Of a DNA stretch of 64,000 nucleotides, positions 17,755 to 30,129 are shown in pieces (the stretch's first letter is position 1; each line of letters starts with the position of its first letter). The stretch is from Talpa occidentalis (taxonomy: Eukaryota; Chordata; Mammalia; Eulipotyphla; Talpidae), in NCBI RefSeq assembly GCF_014898055.3, contig NW_026555331.1:101640684-101704683 (forward strand), written 5' to 3'. Made by a program: the position numbers and the translations under genes. The notes under the pieces are model-generated. The model saw only the letters and a list, made by a program, of their open reading frames with translations, was not told the DNA's origin and made no database searches.

Positions 17755-18050
17755 TTTCATTGAGTAGTCTCTCTGTAACAGATATTATGCTAGGTGCTAA
17801 GACTGATATAAGACAAGTGTGACAGTTTCTCTGCTCTTAAAGACCTAACAATTTATGAAGGAGATAGACACATAGTTAAGTGACTGTAATACAAGACAGA
17901 TCATGATTGAGGTTGAAATAGAAGCATAAAGTGATTGCTATGGGAGAATAGGAGAGGCTGAAATCTTTTCCATAGTGTGCATAGGGAGTGGAGTGACATT
18001 TAAATTGAAGCTTGGTGAATGACAGATGTTCAATAGGCTGTTCTTTGCTT
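17755..18050 (+). mobile_element. Possible L2 fragment
   Basis: ATTATGCTAGGTGCTAAGACTG, then AAAGACCTAACAATTTATG and TAGTTAAGTGACTG, followed by a GGGAGTGGAGTGACATTT-like segment, match the order of L2 3' sequence. Diverged. Confidence 0.4.
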
Positions 18051-18159
18051 TTGTGGGCCTCAAGATCATTATTAACCATATTATATTGCTATAAAGAAGG
18101 CTGTGCAGATGCCTAAGCAACTTCCAATTGGGATTCTGAAGTGGCGATTGTCTATCCAT

Positions 18160-19320
18160 CTTGAAATATCTGTTGTCATCTCAGAATGAACATATAGTGC
18201 TTGAGTTGATACACATCGGAGATGGGATGCGAGAATAAAGACCATGGAGGGGATATGATGGCATTTGTTCCTTTTTCTTTATTGCTGAATTTTGATAATT
18301 TAACAGTGATATGTCTTGGTGTAGGTCTTTGTGCATTTAGGAACTTGGGTGTTCTAACAGCTTCCTGTGTTTCTATAGCTAGTTCTTTTCTTACATTTGG
18401 GAAGTTCTCAGCTATTATTTCCTTGATTAAGTTCTCTGTTCCCTTCCCTCTCCTTGTGTTTCCTCTTTTAATTGAGTCTGACAATTCTCATCGGGTTTCT
18501 TCATTTTTTTCTAAATATTATTTCTCGCTCCTCTTCCATTGTAGTCATTGCTAGAATTTGATCTTCAATTTTGTTTATTCTCTCTTTTGTGTTATTGAGG
18601 TGATTGCTATGCTTTCCATGGAAATTTTTGTTTATTTCATTTTTGTTTATTTTTTGTTTCTCAAATCCAGTATCTCTGTCTGGAATTTTTTATAGTGTCA
18701 ATCTCTGGTGTGGAACTCCTTTTGCCCCTGCATTTTCTTTCTTATTTCATCCATGTTTTATTCTGTGTCAGAGTGAATTTGATGTAACTCATTAATTTTC
18801 TTCATAATAGTTGTTTTAAATTCAGTATATTAGATTCTTCTCGTGTCATTAGATTGATTTATGAAGCTTTTATCTTTTTTATACATCACAGGACTTAGCC
18901 TTTTATGGCATTTGCTTGGTTTTACTGGTAGACGACACTGTGGCTCCAGTTTTGGAGCTGTTTTGTTTTTCAGGACCGTGGGTCTATGGGAAGAGAGGTT
19001 GTAATATGTCAGGGACATCGATCACAGTCCTGGAGGGGATGGTCAACATTATTGTAAAATCCTTTGCAGTAGCCTCTCCTCTTGGGACCAGACCTATTCC
19101 CAATCTGAGCACAAAGTCCATGGCCCCATATTCTTCCTCTAGGTCCAGATGCAGGTATCTGCTACCAGCAGAAGCTTTCTCTGAAGACAGACTTGCCTGG
19201 ATTCCCAAGGAAAAGTATTTGGGGATGGGCTGGGACTCAGCCTGCCAGACTATGTGTGTAAAAATCTCTGCTGTGAAAATGAGGAAATGATCTTGATGAG
19301 AAATACAAGTATACAAGGCT
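18160..19320 (-). mobile_element. L1 fragment with ORF1 and 5' UTR
   Basis: On the - strand, 18176-18484 encodes an L1 ORF1p-like piece: IIAENFPN, KELAIETQEA, RTP and RHI occur in the same order as in the RNA-binding C-terminal half of ORF1p. Higher coordinates (to about 19320) look like the ORF1 N-terminus and 5' UTR in antisense. The ORF1 frame is cut short by stops. A 5' end being present makes this a different L1 part from the 3'-only pieces elsewhere. ORFs on the + strand here are shadows. Confidence 0.75.
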
Positions 19321-19339
19321 GAAAGTAAATGTTCTAAGC

Positions 19340-19690
19340 ATAGTATAGGCTGTATTGAGTTTTCTTATTTATATATATTTTACATCGTTGTTCATTTTTA
19401 AACAATGTTTGCTTCCCCCCACCGTCCTCAGATGTAATCCCCATAGAATTTCCTTCCCCAATGCACCCGTGCACCATCACCATGGTCCCCTGTGCTTCTC
19501 CCTCCCTCCCTCTGATCCCTCTCCCTCCTCCTCCCCTGAAGGGTATCTCTGGTTTATAATTGTCTGTTTTTGTTTTGTTGTGTTGTGTTTTATATTGCTA
19601 TTATTTTTACCCCTGATGCCTTATTTGGTTCCCCTATATTCCTGCTATAAGTGAAATCATCTTCTCTGCCTATCAGATAGAGACTTTAGA
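19340..19690 (-). mobile_element. L1 3' UTR fragment
   Basis: Pyrimidine-rich sequence (CTCCCTCCTCCTCCCCTGAA, TATCTCTGGTTTATAATTG, AAGTGAAATCATC) with the layout seen in the L1 3' ends at 55230 and 56700. It directly follows the ORF1/5' UTR piece, so two L1 insertions or a rearrangement are implied. Confidence 0.6.
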
Positions 19691-20409
19691 ATGGTGAAGG
19701 AGTTGTATTGGATTTTAAATGGCAAAGTATAACAGAGAGAAGACAGTTCTCTACTCTCCCATGCACAGACCCCAGAATAACCTCAGCACCTAGTGCACAG
19801 GTGACTCTCAGAGATCAAGTGCTGTGTCTAACAGTATAATAGGAGAAATTGGCACTTGGCAGAGCAGGGTTCTCATGACGGTCTCCAGCACTTGTGACTG
19901 GCTCAGGTAGACCAATTTTGGGGTATTGACATGTTTGGATGACCAATTATTCTGTTTTTTCCCCAGGACTTTTCCAGGTTTAATACTAAAACTGCTATAT
20001 CCTGGAAAATGCTTCAGCCACCAGTCAGCATTCACACACCTGAATTTAAATGTTCAACAGAATGCTGTTTTCTAATTGACCTGTCATACACTATTCTCTT
20101 TGGATAATTGTAAAAGGTAATTTAAAAATATTCCCATGATAGAGAAACTTCAGCTGTGAAGACATTAAGAATGTCTTATAATTTCTAGACTAGCCATTTT
20201 CATATTCTAACATAAATACGTTGGTTCTGTGAATGCATAAATATTTAATTTCATGGATAATTAACTCTTTATGAGAAAAAAGATTTCAACTTAGAATCCT
20301 AAATAGCTATTTTACTTCTAGAATCAAAAGTTTTATAGCTTTTGTTTTTGTGGTTAAAAGTAGGGTATGAAAGAGCCAACATTTGGTGAAAAACTAGTGT
20401 AAACCTAGT

Positions 20410-20575
20410 TTAATTCTTTTAGTCCTCATTCACACTATGAGATGCAAATATTACTGCAATTTGCAGATGAAGAAACTGAGGCACAGAGCTATTAAATGAA
20501 ACAAGGGGACAATGTTGGTAAGTGGTGGAGGTGGATCTCCAACCCAGGCCACCAAGCCATGTTCTTTATGTTATA
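20410..20575 (+). mobile_element. MIR
   Basis: GCAGATGAAGAAACTGAGGC, then ACAGAGCTATTAAATG, TTGGTAAGTGGTGGAGG and CCAACCCAGGCC follow the MIR core and 3' half on the + strand. Confidence 0.75.
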
Positions 20576-20739
20576 CCTTTTGACTGATGGGAATTTTAGT
20601 CCTTGAGTTTCAGTAGGATTGTAACCCATTGTTTCCTTATGTGTCATCACTAAGAGCATAGGGACAAGTGGACAAGTGCTAAGATAGACTTTGACATCAG
20701 AAAAACTTGATTCTTTCATTATTATGCAATCACCCCCCT

Positions 20740-21560
20740 ATATTTCCCTTTATTTAGGCATTTTGCCTAAAAATCTGGTATGTCTAATTTTAATACAGCT
20801 GCACTAGCTTTTAAAAATTTATATTTACCTATCTTCTTTCATCCTTTTGCCTTTAAAATTTTTGAACCATTAAGTTGTAGTTGTATTTCTTATAACAAAA
20901 TAGTTATTTTTAAAATGTAAATAGTCATATCTTTTAAACATCAAGTTAGACTATTTACATTTGTTATGATTAGTGATGCATTTTGATCTGTATCTACCAT
21001 CTTATTCTGTCTGGTTACCATTTATTTTCTTTACTTCTTTTTTCAGTTTTTTTGGTCTCTATGGAATAAACCAAGCTTCCTTGTTTTTTTTTTCTTCTAC
21101 TAGTTTGTATATTAAATTTTCTATCCTTCCCTAAACAAAGTAAGGCTATTCAATGAGTTCAACTTCAATAAGTCTCTCTAGTCATTTTGTTTGTCCTCCC
21201 AAGCTATATACTATTATTTCTGGTTTTTCATATTATTAATGGCTGTTTATATTTACCCATGTTTACCAATTTTTGTTTACTGCAGTTATTTTTAACTATA
21301 CCATCTTTCTGGGTTCAATTTCCTTCTTCCTGAAATACGCTTTCAGTAGTTCTTTTAATTAAGGTACTGAAATAATAAACTCTTAGACAGTCTTTTTCCA
21401 AAAATATCTTTATTTCACCTTTATTCTTGAATGGCACTTTAGTGGGATATTGTGTTTATATCCTAGTTATTTTCTGTCAACACTCAGGCTAGTATTCTAT
21501 TGACTCTCAGCCTAGTTAAATTTACTCTTTTCTTTTTAGTTTCCCTTTCATTTCTGGAAC
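20740..21560 (-). mobile_element. Old L1M (L1ME-like) fragment
   Basis: Antisense L1M-like signatures: AGTTCTTTTAATTAAGG, AATATCTTTATTTCACCTTT, TTGAATGGCACTTTAGTGGG, TCTGTCAACACTCAGGC. No open frame. Boundaries approximate. Confidence 0.55.
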
Positions 21561-21939
21561 CTAGATAATTCTGTTCCCTTTTTGTGAACTGTTTTGCATC
21601 TTTAAAATTACATATTTTATTCAGCAGTTCTAGTTTATTTGCATCATTTTAGTACTTAATTTTTACTGAACTGGATCTACAGTTGCCAGTTCTCTACTCA
21701 TTGTTATAAATGATGTATGCACAGAATGGCAGTCATCCCTTTGCATATATATGAGAGAGTTATGCAAATATGTTCAGACTAGTGTATTCAGAAGGCTGCC
21801 ATCAAAGAGAAAGGAAGATGCATATAAATTTACACCACAGTTAGTCAAGAGAATTAGCTTCTATAGAAGAAGTGTGGGTTTTTTTAAAAAAAGAAGTTTG
21901 GGATAAAGGAAAAAGAATACGTAAATTGGAGTTGTATTT

Positions 21940-22110
21940 TTCTCCATCCTTACTACCTGGAGCAAGTCACAATCTCTCTTTCTTAGTTTCAGTTTCTGAA
22001 GAGATGAATAATATCAACCTTGCATAGCTGTTAGAATTAAATGGAGGAATGTATAAAATACTTGGCAAAATACTATCTAGTTAGTGCTCAATAACTTGTG
22101 TCTTACTTCC
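21940..22110 (-). mobile_element. MIR
   Basis: CTACCTGGAGCAAGTCACAA, TTAGTTTCAGTTTCTGAAG, GTTAGAATTAAATGGAGG and TTAGTGCTCAATAA give the MIR order in reverse complement. Confidence 0.65.
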
Positions 22111-22114
22111 TTTA

Positions 22115-25019
22115 CCAAGACAGAATAGATGTACATGTTTTCATGTATGTAATTAGCGATGGTTTGACAAAAGGATTTCAGGAGGTAATTGAGATTTGTA
22201 ACCAGTCTGGCCTGCAAATCTGGAGTATAAGGATCTATTATAATTGAGAAAGAAGTCACTAAAGATAATAGACCCAGACCTGTCCCTGATCACAGCACCC
22301 AGTGCGTTGAAAATTGACAGCCTCTGAGTCTCAGGGTCCTCTCTAAAAGGGTTGACTGTCAATATTTTTGGAAGATCTGAAATGGGATCATTGCTTTAAA
22401 CTCCTGTTGGATATGATCTTATCAAAGAGTAATGAGTTCTTTGTAGAAACCCATGTATAATTGTGGAATGGTTCCACTAAGTTAGTCTTTATTCCTGCCA
22501 CATTTCAGTTGTTAATGGATGGAGGGAATCAGTAAATGAAAAAGACAGTTACTTCCCTCTTCCTTCCTTCACACTGACAAAATCTAAGTCAGTATTCCAC
22601 AAAGATCAAGAGTTGGAAAAGGCTTTGGAGATCATTGATTTGTTGGGAATTGTTCCGTCGTGTTCCTGGTATCAGTTCCTAGCAGACCTGGTTGGTGGAG
22701 TTTCATGACAATGTGATGAATAGTAATTATATCCAAGGAGTGCAATGAAGTATTTTTTGGAGGACTGCTTATTCGGCAGAATTTAAAATGATCTCTTGCA
22801 TTGTTAATATGTACTTTCCAAGATTGGAATTCATCGTGATGTTAAAGTGGCCTGCTTTTCTTATCCATTGTAAAAGGTGAGGGTAGGAGAGGAAGTTTTC
22901 TTTATTTTATTGGTAGTCTACTGAAACTAAATTTACTTGGAAGTTATCTTTCCCTTTGATAGTGAAGGGAGTTAAACTTGTCAACTGAATACAATTCAAT
23001 CTCCTCTGCCTTGTTTTAGGAAGACAATCAATTTAATAACTGAACTCATTTGTACTCTTTTTCTGCTGCAAAGGTTTCCCTTCCTTTGGCTAAAATATAA
23101 TCAAAGTGCAAGGAGAAGATTGGTGTAGACGTAACAACTCTTGGTCCAAGTACCATTCCTCTTTGAGGACTTTTCCTTGCCCCTAAAAAAGATGTAATTC
23201 ATTTACATTGGTGGCAGGGGAGTAGCAGCCTCTCCCCTCACTTTATACACCTTTTGGGGCTGGAATAACTTGTGATCTATTTTCTCAGCATGGTCCCCAC
23301 ATAGTGGGCCCCCTCTGACTGTCACTTTGCTGCTGATCCACTGAGTCTTCATTGGAAAGCCACTCAAAGGCAGCTTGAATGGCCTGCTTCCACCACTCTG
23401 CTCGGACAATTCACTTGTCACCTTAGCATATAGGTTAAGCCATCACCCTCAACTGCCTTCCCTGAGGTCCAAGAATTTCTAAATCCCTTCCTTGCTATAT
23501 TGAGCACACAGAGAAGCTCAGGAGATTGTCTTAGCCCTTGATCCCTAAATATTCTTTTTACCACTTTTCTTCTATTTCTGGACACCTGTCATTGAGAGGG
23601 ACATCTTATCAATGCCTCACTCTTTAGGGGATTTCTATGTTCTCCTATAATGCTGAGTTAATCCATAAAAGCAGCAGAGTCTGAACCCACCTCATCTATA
23701 TTTTGCTCTCTCCTGAATAAGGGCTTCTACTTGCCCTTCATTTCTGATGTACTATGTACTATGTACTATGTCATAATCCCCCTCCCATTTTTCCTACCTT
23801 CTTTGTCCTGGGAAGTACTCACGCTCTCCTTCCTTTGAGTCATAAGCAGCATTGATGACAGAAGGGGCTACACTGACTGAATGGATTGCTGAGAAGAGAA
23901 ATGCTTCACAAAGTATTTCAATGATATTATCCTTGTCATACATTCAAGGATCAGCCAAAAGGAAAACATATAATGGCAACTGTATGTACAGAAAAGCTGG
24001 TTGCCAGATTACCTGATGGTGAGCTCAGTTTCTGCCATGCAACTCGTATGTGCCAGGGGAATCTGGTGGCCAGCGGTGTGAGGTCCACCATGGCAGTGCA
24101 TTCTTGCCATTGCCCTTGGACCATCTCCAATCATAAGTTCCTCTATTAACTCAAAACCACTATCTCACTGAGATATCTGTGTTATTGTTCCCCCTAGTCA
24201 CTTTGCAAAGTGAAATATCAATTCAATTTTCTCACTTAGGAGATGAGGTGGTAGAATTTGGTGGAAGAGCCTTTCTGAAATATCTTCCTTATTTACCTGT
24301 TCCATATTCCAACACAATATGACCCTAAAATGCAGATAATATGTAACTGGATGGGTGTAAAAGGCTCATTCTTCCTGATTGTTGAGCATTGATAGTTTGG
24401 TGTGAAAGAGTTTGAGTTCTTTGCCCAGGGACAGACAGCTGAGAGCAGTTTTTAATGGAAATAAGTAGTGAGAGATAAGTAGGACACAGGTCCTTCCCAA
24501 GGAGGGACATTCTTGATTGGAGAGTGTGGACCTTAAAGTGTAGCAACAGAAGGTAGGCATGGAGCCTGGACAGAGGGGTATCGGATGGAGCTGAGAAGAG
24601 AGAACTGAGGAGAGGGACAGAGGAGGATGTTAGAGACAAACCAGGCTCAATGCTTCCCATGGTCATGGCCAGCCCTGGACTGAGGCTCTGGATGCCTCAC
24701 ATCTTTAAGTTCCTGCCTCTCATAAGACTCCAGCAAGTTGATATTGTGGAAGTACTTTGTAAACACTGAAGCAACCATTTAAATGATAGTAACAGCTTTC
24801 ACTGTTATTATTTTTGAAGACCACATGAATAATTTTACAATACATTTTTTGACTCATTGCAAAATGTCTGTAATCTGTAAACTTTTTTCAGATACTATAT
24901 GTAAAAAAGTGGCCAGGGTGAGTGATGAGATGCTAGTACGTTTACTATATAAGTTTCTCTTTTAAAATTTGTTTTGAATACCTTTTTCTCTTTTATTTGA
25001 AAAATACATTTTGGAATGT
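22115..25019. other. Intergenic stretch, nothing assigned
   Basis: No recognisable gene. A short tandem TGTACTATGTACTATGTAC lies near 23750-23770. The - strand ORF at 24325-24666 has no recognisable domain and no splice or promoter context. Confidence 0.45.
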
Positions 25020-25037
25020 TGGTAAAAGCATAATTCT

Positions 25038-25305
25038 TTTTTTTTTTAAAGATTTATTTATTTATTTACACAAGCACTGGGTACAGTCAGAAGCGTGGGA
25101 GGGTGAGAGAATTCACCAGAGCCAGAGTGGAGAACAGAACAGGCAGACTGATGAAGTGCACTGCTGAGGGGAGCAGCAGGCGCTGCAGGAGAGGTCTGTC
25201 ATTCCATGTGGGACCCTCGCCGGTGGCCAGGGATCGAACTGGTGCTGCAGATGCTGTGGGCAGCTTCGCAGCCCAGCGCTCAACTGCTGCGCCACCGGGA
25301 AGACC
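25038..25305 (-). mobile_element. tRNA-derived SINE, copy 4 (subfamily A)
   Basis: Full-length - strand copy with tail complement TTTAAAGATTTATTTATTTA, GCACTGGGTACAGTCAGAAG and B-box complement GGGATCGAACTGG. An 18-bp perfect TSD starting TGGTAAAAGCATA lies at 25020-25037 and 25306-25323, suggesting a fairly young insertion. Confidence 0.95.
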
Positions 25306-25323
25306 TGGTAAAAGCATAATTCT

Positions 25324-26882
25324 GTAGCCATGGTTAACCTGATAGTCAGCTTGTGTTTTCTGGTGATGTGCTTGGAAGAAATGAAACGGTACTTACATGC
25401 AACATGCACATAGGTGCGACAAGCAATGGAAAGTTAAATGCTAAAGCTGAGCAATGTACTTGAAAGTATTTTGAAAGTTGACAGGCATGAAGAAGGTCAG
25501 CATGGATGCTGTGCTGTCCATATTCCCCCTTCACACCAAGACACTCATTTTCCTAGGTGCTGGGAGTCTCGGCAGATGAAGGTGCCCAGCTGAGTCCCTC
25601 AATGGGAGTTAGCCTCCACTGATGAAAACTGTTTCTCCCATGGTCAGGTCCTTTCTTTGCTGGTGCTGGTAGGCCTACCCTTAACTACTCAGTACAGAGG
25701 TATACAGGCCCAGCTCCCTTGCCCTAACTTAGGACAACTCTGAAGTCCCATCCTAGCTCCACTAGTGGACTAGTGGAGGCCTCTTCAGGGTGCCCATGTG
25801 GTGGTTCAGTCTCTCCCTCTGTTCAGTCACAAGAACACTCCCCTATGACTTTCCTGTCTGCAAATCTCCATCCCAGAGGCCTTTCATCAGGGAATGCAGC
25901 CTGACACCCTGTCACCGGATAGGTCAACACAAGGGTGCAGGGAAGAGGGCTAATTATTACTATGAGTGAGATGGACAGGAGTTAGAATGCCCCTGCTTCC
26001 TTTTGTGGGCCTTGCCTGCATAAGGAGGCAGATTATTTGTACTTGTTCACTCAGCATGTGCCTGATTAAAAATTAATAAAGGCAATAGGAATGGTAGAGC
26101 CTTTTGGAGTAGCCATGTTGGGTCAATAGGGAAGCTGTTTGCTGAAGATTTTATTTTTAGGGATCAATGTCTTTTTATTGATCTACTGTTAAAACTGTTT
26201 TCTACAGCACAGGAATCTGCATGACTGACAAAAACATGCAGAAGCCTGGAGTTCGTGGTAATTTACTGAATCCTGTATTAAAAAATCATTAGCATTTTTA
26301 AAAAGCTATAATACAAAATATATAGAGAATTTTGCTATAATGTTGGTGTGAGAAAGACCTTCCTTTAAGCAAGACACAAATTAAAAGGATTAATTGGAAA
26401 TACCCAGGTTGGGCAGGAATGTAGGGAAAGGTCTTTTTAGTGCGTGCCTTTTCAGCTACTACATTCATCACATGGAATGTATCTATGGAACACATTGCCT
26501 TCACTCACAATGACATACCTACATCTTCATAGACCTGTGTCTAGAAAAAGTTGAAAATAAGATGCAACAGATAAGTTAAATTCTGGTACATTTAACTCTC
26601 TACCTACAAGTTAAGAAGAATAGGCAGTCCTTGCATGTGCTGACAACAAAAGTTGTCCTTAATATATTAATTTTCAAAAAAAGCAATCATCTTACTAAGT
26701 GTATTAACATCTTGTCTTTGTTACATATTTTATAAATTAGCACATGGATTGGAGACAGTAATGATGACATGAGCAGAGCACACCTTGATCTAGAACTGTT
26801 CAGCTCCTCATTGCACAGTGTCTGCCCTGGGGCAGGACACTAAACCTTCAGGCTACTGAAGAGATTTCTGGCTGGGGTTAAT
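25324..26882. other. Intergenic stretch, nothing assigned
   Basis: No gene or clear repeat recognised. Short ORFs are without context. Confidence 0.45.
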
Positions 26883-26897
26883 AAGATAATAGATGTG

Positions 26898-27100
26898 GGG
26901 CCTTCCTGGTGGCGCAGTGGTTGAGCTCTGGCTTGCGAAGCTGCCCTACTTTGGTCCTTCTGCCTGCTCTGCTCCCCGCTCTGGCTCTGGTGAATTCTCT
27001 CACCCTCCCTCGCTTCTGACTGTACCCAGTGCTTGTATAAACAAACAAACAAATAAATAAATCTAAAAAAAAAAGAAAAAGAAAAAGAAACTTAAAAAAA
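26898..27100 (+). mobile_element. tRNA-derived SINE, copy 5 (subfamily A, internally deleted)
   Basis: Starts GGCCTTCCTGGTGGCGCAGTGG with a perfect A box, then jumps from GAAGCTGCCC to TACTTTGGTCCTTC. Compared with copy 7, about 105 bp including the B box is missing. The tail is A-rich with GAAAAA units. A 15-bp TSD AAGATAATAGATGTG lies at 26883-26897 and 27101-27115. Confidence 0.93.
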
Positions 27101-27115
27101 AAGATAATAGATGTG

Positions 27116-27895
27116 TACCCCAAACATAACTGTCACTCTCATGTTCCATCTTCAGTGCAGTTTCTTCTGCAAACAGTGTTCTAATTAAGAAGTCTTGAAA
27201 GATAACAGAAATCTTTTGCAGTGATTGTCCATGAAGAGATGACATAGAGTTTTTTAAAATATATAGACTTCCCAGAAACCCTCTTTCATCATCTCACCTT
27301 CTTTTTCATTCAGTGTGGCTGCTAAAACCTAATCACCTCTATCTCCTTCTCGTGTCACAAACACATGGCTTCCACATTTTCTTCATCCTTCCCAAAACAC
27401 TTCAGTTTTCACATGACAAAGCTACACAGGATATAAAATGGGCCCTCAGCCAAGTCTATTCTTCTGAGAATCACATCCCAAGGAATGTGATAAATAAAAA
27501 CATCCACTGCTTAAAATCCAGTAGATATTCAGCAAGTGTTGGTTGGAGATACTTTTCCCACATTATGATTTTGGATTTTTGGTGATAGTAGATCAAAGGG
27601 TATAGCAGCACAGATTTTACTCAGCATGTAAATTAAACCCACAATTTTGATTATCAAGCTCTGTCCTTACTAAAATTCCTTATTTTATGTGTCAAACATA
27701 ACATTTAACTTAGTGTCCACATCTCTTTCCTGCCTTATTTTTTCTTCCTAATACAGTCCTTCCAATTTCTAATGAGAATTACTTATATAATAGAAGGAGT
27801 GGGTATTCTTCTGTTATAGTAAAAAGGGTTCCTTGGCTTTTTATTTTCCTGGAAAACAAGGCTGAAATTTTGAAGTGACTTCATAATTAGAATTT
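27116..27895. other. Intergenic stretch, nothing assigned
   Basis: AT-rich, no recognisable gene. The ORF at 27313-27585 shows no known domain. Confidence 0.4.
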
Positions 27896-27899
27896 TGCT

Positions 27900-28515
27900 A
27901 ATTCTAGCTTTTCCTCTCCTGGCCTCATATCACTTGAATTTCCTCCAATCTCTACATACTTAGTCCTGTCTCTTTATTTATTTATTTTATTAACATTTAT
28001 TTATTTATTTACACAAGTACTGGGTACAGTCAGAAGCACGGGAGGGTGAGAGAATTCACCAAAGCCAGAGCGGGAAACAGAACAGGCAGACTGACGAAAT
28101 ACACTGCTGAGGGGAGCAGCGGGCGTAGCAGGAGAGGTCTGCATGGCATGTGGGACCCTTGCTTGGCGGCAGGGCATCGAACCGGCGCTGCAGAGGCTGC
28201 AGACAGCTTCGCAGCCTAGTGCTCAACTACTGCGCCACCAGGGGAGGCCCCTGTCTCTTTATTTTGAACACTATGCCCCCTTCATCCAATTCAGTCCTAT
28301 TCCATTGGCAGGTCATAGCTTACCTGGCATCTCTTCCAGGAGTCTGACACCTCTGTTGACATTTATCACACCACGTTACAGTTGCTGATGTGTCACCTCA
28401 ATGGAAAATGAGTTCTATGAGGATCAAAATCTGATCTGTCTTGTCCACCACTGCACTGCCACCACTGCACAATGCCTGGCACACAAAGACAATTGACAAG
28501 TGCTTGTTGAACCCT
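27900..28515 (-). mobile_element. L2 3' region, split by a SINE
   Basis: The right-hand part carries the L2 antisense ending: GAGTTCTATGAGGATCAAAA, TGTCTTGTCCACCACTGC, AATGCCTGGCACACA and AAGTGCTTGTTGAA. SINE copy 6 interrupts it at 27980-28249; the part left of the SINE is less certain. Confidence 0.65.
27980..28249 (-). mobile_element. tRNA-derived SINE, copy 6 (subfamily A)
   Basis: Full-length - strand copy with GTACTGGGTACAGTCAGAAG, AATACACTGCTGAGGGGAGC and 5' end complement CGCCACCAGGGGAGG. A 15-bp TSD CCTGTCTCTTTATTT lies at 27965-27979 and 28250-28264. Confidence 0.94.
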
Positions 28516-28679
28516 TGCCTAACTTGAGAAGCTCAGCCCATCATTATCGGCCATTCCTATGTATAAGAATGCTCTCATTTACCTGCCTCTTCAGCTTTAA
28601 ATTCAGCCTGTGATTAGATCCTGGGTCTGAATTATTTTCACAGTGGGAGCCCCCTAGCCTCTGTAAAAAAAAAACTGAA

Positions 28680-29060
28680 AATACACTGAATGTCTCTCAA
28701 AGAAATTATTAGATAAAATATGAAATGGTCATGCCTTGGAGTATCTTACAACTCCTAATGAAAAAAAAGTTAGAACTACATTACTGACCTAGAGGAATGT
28801 CCATGACACATTAAATTAAAAGGGCAAATGGCAAAACAGTATGTGTATGGGGATATTGACTCACTTTGTAACAACCAAAAAGGAAAAAAAAGGTGGAAAG
28901 AAAGGGGGGAAATCCGTATAGGAGTATGTATGTGTATCTGTGAATAAGCATAGATTGGTGTGAATAGATTCTGTCACACTGTTCACCTTAGGTACCTCAA
29001 AAGATTGGGACTGGAGAGGAGAAAATGATGAATTTTACACGTCTTTGAAATATTTAATGC
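28680..29060 (+). mobile_element. L1M-type 3' fragment
   Basis: ATTATTAGATAAAATATGAAA, ATGTCCATGACACATTAAA and AAACAGTATGTGTATGG are typical of sense-strand old L1 3' UTR sequence. Ends approximate. Confidence 0.5.
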
Positions 29061-29154
29061 ATAAAAATATGTACTATTTTTTATTTTAAATCCAATACCT
29101 AAAAACCAGTTGCAAGTACACTGAGTTCACTGACCACAAAATATTATATAAATA

Positions 29155-29305
29155 TGCTTCACTGGAGTCTTGCTAAAACACAAATATATCCCACTCTCAG
29201 AATCTCTGATTTAGCAGGTCTGGGGTTAGGCCTGCAAACATGCATTTTAACAGATTCCCGGAGATGCTGCTGCTTCTGTCGCTGGTCCTGACTTTGAGTA
29301 GCTCT
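29155..29305 (+). mobile_element. MER5A-type hAT-Charlie element
   Basis: AGAATCTCTGATTTAGCAGG, TCTGGGGTTAGGCC, ATGCATTTTAACAGATTCCC and GATGCTGCTGC then ACTTTGAGTAG follow the MER5A order. Diverged. Confidence 0.75.
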
Positions 29306-29929
29306 CCTCAAAGAGAGCGATGTCAAGGGTACCTTCAAGGGCAGAGGAGAAGGACTGAGCCTAGACAGTTTTCAAGTGTGATGCTTGAGTACCATCAGTA
29401 ATGGGAAAATGTGCTCATTCTGTTCAATGGTACTTGACCACCCTTTCGGAACCTGCGCTGTGTCTCCCAGAGCAGAAGCTCCCCTACGTGTTGCTCAGGC
29501 ACTGTGTGTATAGTGGGTGTGGATTATCCTTGTCAGAACCTTGTCATATCTTTCCACAGCTTTATTATTCCATATTCTCATTCTACGCTATTGCTTTCCC
29601 TGCTGGCTGCTTTGCCTTTATGGAAGTCGGAAATACTGTGGGCACACGGGGTGGCGGCAGCACGCTTGTGTCCATCTGGCCTAAGGGACGTCAACCATTG
29701 AGTGAAGGGGCCGTGAGAGCTGCCACATGATGGAAGCAAATGGTGTCCCAGCCATGCAACTTTTATTTTCATAGACAATGAGAAGCAGATGATGAAGCAA
29801 TTAAAGAAGGCCTAGAATTGAAGTGGGAGTTTCAGAAGGGAAACTGAGGCATCAGTCAGATCATTAGGAGTTCATTGAATGCACCACACTCATTCACCAG
29901 CTGTAGGTGACTGAATAGCCATATAGGTG

Positions 29930-30125
29930 AGTGGTCAGGCTATAGGCTTTGACTTCAGATAAACTTCGTTTTGAGTCCCACCCAGCTTGCTACTCCTTAC
30001 ATGTGTGATCCTGCACAAAGTAGTTAACATTTCTGAGCCCCAGTTGTAAAAAGGGGACATAATATCTACCACAGAACACTGCCATTGCCATTAAAAGAGA
30101 GAGTGATATATAAAGACCTTAGTAG
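29930..30125 (-). mobile_element. MIR
   Basis: GTCAGGCTATAGGCTTTGAC, CTTGCTACTCCTTACATGTG, ATCCTGCACAAAGTAGTTAA and CTGAGCCCCAGTTGTAAAAA are the MIR motifs in reverse complement. Confidence 0.75.
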
Positions 30126-30129
30126 TTTT

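Noticed and set aside
18176..18484. Possible functional ORF1 gene
   Set aside because: Recognisable as L1 ORF1p but only a fragment of its C-terminal half, cut by stops, so a dead transposon piece.
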